Origin: an uncultured Lachnospiraceae bacterium
GTDB lineage: Bacteria > Bacillota > Clostridia > Lachnospirales > Lachnospiraceae
Assembly (NCBI GenBank): GCA_947625465.1
Contig: CANQOK010000031.1
Coordinates: 1 to 32,770 of the forward strand
Length of the DNA: 32,770 nt
Reading direction: 5' to 3'
In this document: positions 31,416 through 32,770 of the stretch, in pieces
Layout: the number at the start of each line of letters is the position of its first letter
Numbering within the stretch: position 1 is the first letter of the stretch
Notes under the pieces: model-generated
Database searches by the model: none
What the model saw: the letters and a program-made list of their open reading frames with translations, nothing else
Told to the model about the DNA's origin: nothing
Made by a program: the position numbers and the translations under genes

Positions 31416-31605
31416 TCTGCGCACCTTCCTTCTTTATGCGTTTGACTACCATTTCACTATCAGACATTCCCGGCTCTACTGCCTCGTATCTTTCATGGCA
31501 ATCCACACATCTAAACTGCATTTCTCCATATTGCGTTATCATTCCGGAGCAGGCAGGACAAACCGCCTGCCGCCCGATCAAGAATATTGTATGTACCTCT
31601 GCCAT
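31396..31605 (-). CDS. Small zinc-ribbon protein
   Basis: 69 residues from the ATG at 31605, four bases after the ParB-like stop, with GAGTGATG upstream. CPAC-x13-CVDC (about 15-35) is a zinc ribbon of the rubredoxin type. The rest is short, charged and basic near the end. The open frame continues upstream to 31704 but lies inside the ParB-like gene there. Its function is unknown; zinc ribbons of this size in phages are often transcription or replication accessories. Confidence 0.7.
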   Translation of the reverse strand: MAEVHTIFLIGRQAVCPACSGMITQYGEMQFRCVDCHERYEAVEPGMSDSEMVVKRIKKEGAQSESVGC

Positions 31606-31609
31606 TTCA

Positions 31610-32770
31610 TCACTCTTTCTTTTTATACAGTTCATGCTCTCCATTGGCAATTCTGTCATTTTCCTCGTTCGGCCACGAATATCCGAACATCTGCAAGATA
31701 GCATAAAATCTTCTTATCTTTTCTCCGGAACCCGCCCTGAATGAGTTATCCCATTCCATTAAATTCAAATCTTTCAGAATCCAGTATGCTACCGCTATCT
31801 TCTGATGCAGAATAGGCAATTTGCCCGCCTTTTCCTCTGCAGCAGCTCTCTCTTCCTCGGTTATACCATTCGCATACAGTTCTTTTCCGAGAATGGTCTG
31901 CGTGATATTATTCTTCCCGATCCATGTAGAGTCACGCATGAACAGCTCCCAAATCATCTGATCCAGTTTCTCGGTTTCCTTCACCGGCTCAACTTTGCCG
32001 TCCAGAATGTTCCGGACAAAATCGCCCATATCCTCAAACATGGCCTTGTACTTTGCCGTCAGTTCTCTCTTATTTTTCTTTTTCTCTCTTTCCTCTAACT
32101 CCTGCTTTGTAGGCTCTTTTTTCGTACTCTCCGCTCTCTTGATGATGTAAAATGTATTGTACCTTGTCAGATAGAACAGCTCTCCGTCCTTCCCTACCTT
32201 CAACTGCTTTGGCACTTTATCATAGAGGGCGTAATCTGCAATCCTCTCCCACTTTCCGGAGTAAAACTCGCTATCTGCCTCTTTCGGGGCCGCCTTAATG
32301 CCTCTCTTCTTGCAGAGTGCGATAAACTCTTTCTCGTTCTTTGCCTGCTGCTCCTCTCTCGCCGCTAATCTTGCCTGGTTTGCCAGGTCTCTCGAATCCC
32401 TTGCCTCTTTCAGAATCTTATTCCTCGTCTTGACACTCTCGACCTTCTCTAATAAGTAAAGGTCTGCAAGCGACAACTGGAACTCTGCGCTCTCTGCTTT
32501 CTCACGCAGCACCTTTTCGTCCAACTTTGCCACATTCAGCCTGTGGTTGATTGTCGTCCTGGAAAGTCCGGTTTTCTGCTCCATCTCTTCCATGCCAAAC
32601 CCGAAATCTGCAAAGCACATCTGGATTGCCGCCGACTCTTCGTAAATCTTCAAATCCTTGCGGTTCATGTTCTCGACCAACATCGTTGTGATCTGGTCCT
32701 TGTCGCTCATGCCCTCGATAATAACGCATGGCGCCGTTTCTATGCCCGCCTGTCTCGCTGCAGTAAGCCT
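31610..32770 (-). CDS. ParB/RepB-like protein, N terminus beyond the window edge
   Basis: 386 codons are visible and the start lies to the right. The visible frame opens with RLTAARQAGIETAPCVII, which is the end of the ParB N-terminal box 'GERRL-x-AAR-x-AG', and then LVENMNRKDLKIYEESAAIQ, the classic ENIxRxDLxxxE motif. The KorB/ParB helix-turn-helix follows as FGMEEMEQKTGLSRTTINHRL. A lysine/glutamate-rich linker and a C-terminal helical domain of about 150 residues follow. An ATG at 32710 would exclude the conserved box and is not the real start. ParB-like proteins in phages and plasmids bind centromere-like DNA or regulate genes; no parA is in the window. Confidence 0.88.
   Translation of the reverse strand, partial: RLTAARQAGIETAPCVIIEGMSDKDQITTMLVENMNRKDLKIYEESAAIQMCFADFGFGMEEMEQKTGLSRTTINHRLNVAKLDEKVLREKAESAEFQLSLADLYLLEKVESVKTRNKILKEARDSRDLANQARLAAREEQQAKNEKEFIALCKKRGIKAAPKEADSEFYSGKWERIADYALYDKVPKQLKVGKDGELFYLTRYNTFYIIKRAESTKKEPTKQELEEREKKKNKRELTAKYKAMFEDMGDFVRNILDGKVEPVKETEKLDQMIWELFMRDSTWIGKNNITQTILGKELYANGITEEERAAAEEKAGKLPILHQKIAVAYWILKDLNLMEWDNSFRAGSGEKIRRFYAILQMFGYSWPNEENDRIANGEHELYKKKE

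Noticed and set aside
1-32770. CRISPR array, insertion sequence or rRNA
   Set aside because: No regularly spaced repeats, transposase motifs or rRNA-like sequence were found in reading both strands.

Overview
The window looks like a chromosomal segment of a Gram-positive anaerobe of the Clostridia, most likely the Lachnospiraceae, with a mobile element entering from the right. The evidence is strong GGAGG ribosome sites, overlapping gene starts, a clostridial-type LeuC of about 420 residues, VTC-domain plus DUF4956 membrane genes, DUF4854-type lipoprotein, paired PF06541 membrane proteins, and a DNA/RNA nuclease lipoprotein. No rRNA, tRNA, CRISPR array or insertion sequence was seen.

Left part (1-5800). 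A YfbR-like HD nucleotidase is cut by the left edge. Then come galM and a tightly overlapped operon on the minus strand: response regulator, histidine kinase, VTC-domain polyphosphate-polymerase-like protein and DUF4956 membrane protein. A small lipoprotein gene is transcribed the other way from a consensus promoter and ends at a hairpin shared with thrC.

Metabolic core (5800-25230). leuC-leuD-thrC form a minus-strand operon diverging from a LysR-type regulator, with a candidate LysR box near -65 of the leuC promoter. The regulator is followed by a TIGR01212-type radical SAM gene. Next are a GH127 arabinofuranosidase-like enzyme with a coupled 80-residue protein, and a cardiolipin synthase. 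A five-gene operon leuB-ilvD-ilvB-serC-serA starts at a clear promoter with no room for a T-box and ends at a terminator. It joins branched-chain amino acid synthesis to serine synthesis. leuA, ilvC, ilvN, ilvE and serB are not in the window. A PF06541 membrane gene, aroC, tgt and yajC follow as one minus-strand cluster.

Membrane and nuclease genes (25380-27830). DUF1294, a second PF06541 protein, a small protein of a family often labelled 'ribonuclease Z', and a secreted DNA/RNA nuclease lipoprotein lie on the plus strand. They end at a strong terminator at 27797-27830.

Mobile element (about 27830 to the right end). Gene style changes to short, overlapping, mostly minus-strand phage- or plasmid-like genes: a ParB-family protein cut by the right edge, a zinc ribbon, an ASCH-domain protein, an unknown protein, a helix-hairpin-helix protein, a putative DNA-binding protein, a ribbon-helix-helix-like protein with a candidate operator, a BRO-N antirepressor, and two tiny genes, one frameshifted at a run of nine G. 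Inserted against this strand is the most interesting item: a plus-strand module of promoter, short structured RNA, intrinsic terminator and a 148-residue protein resembling ToxN/AbiQ/TenpN toxins. This is the architecture of a type III toxin-antitoxin system. No integrase is in the window, so neither the element's class nor its exact left end is settled.
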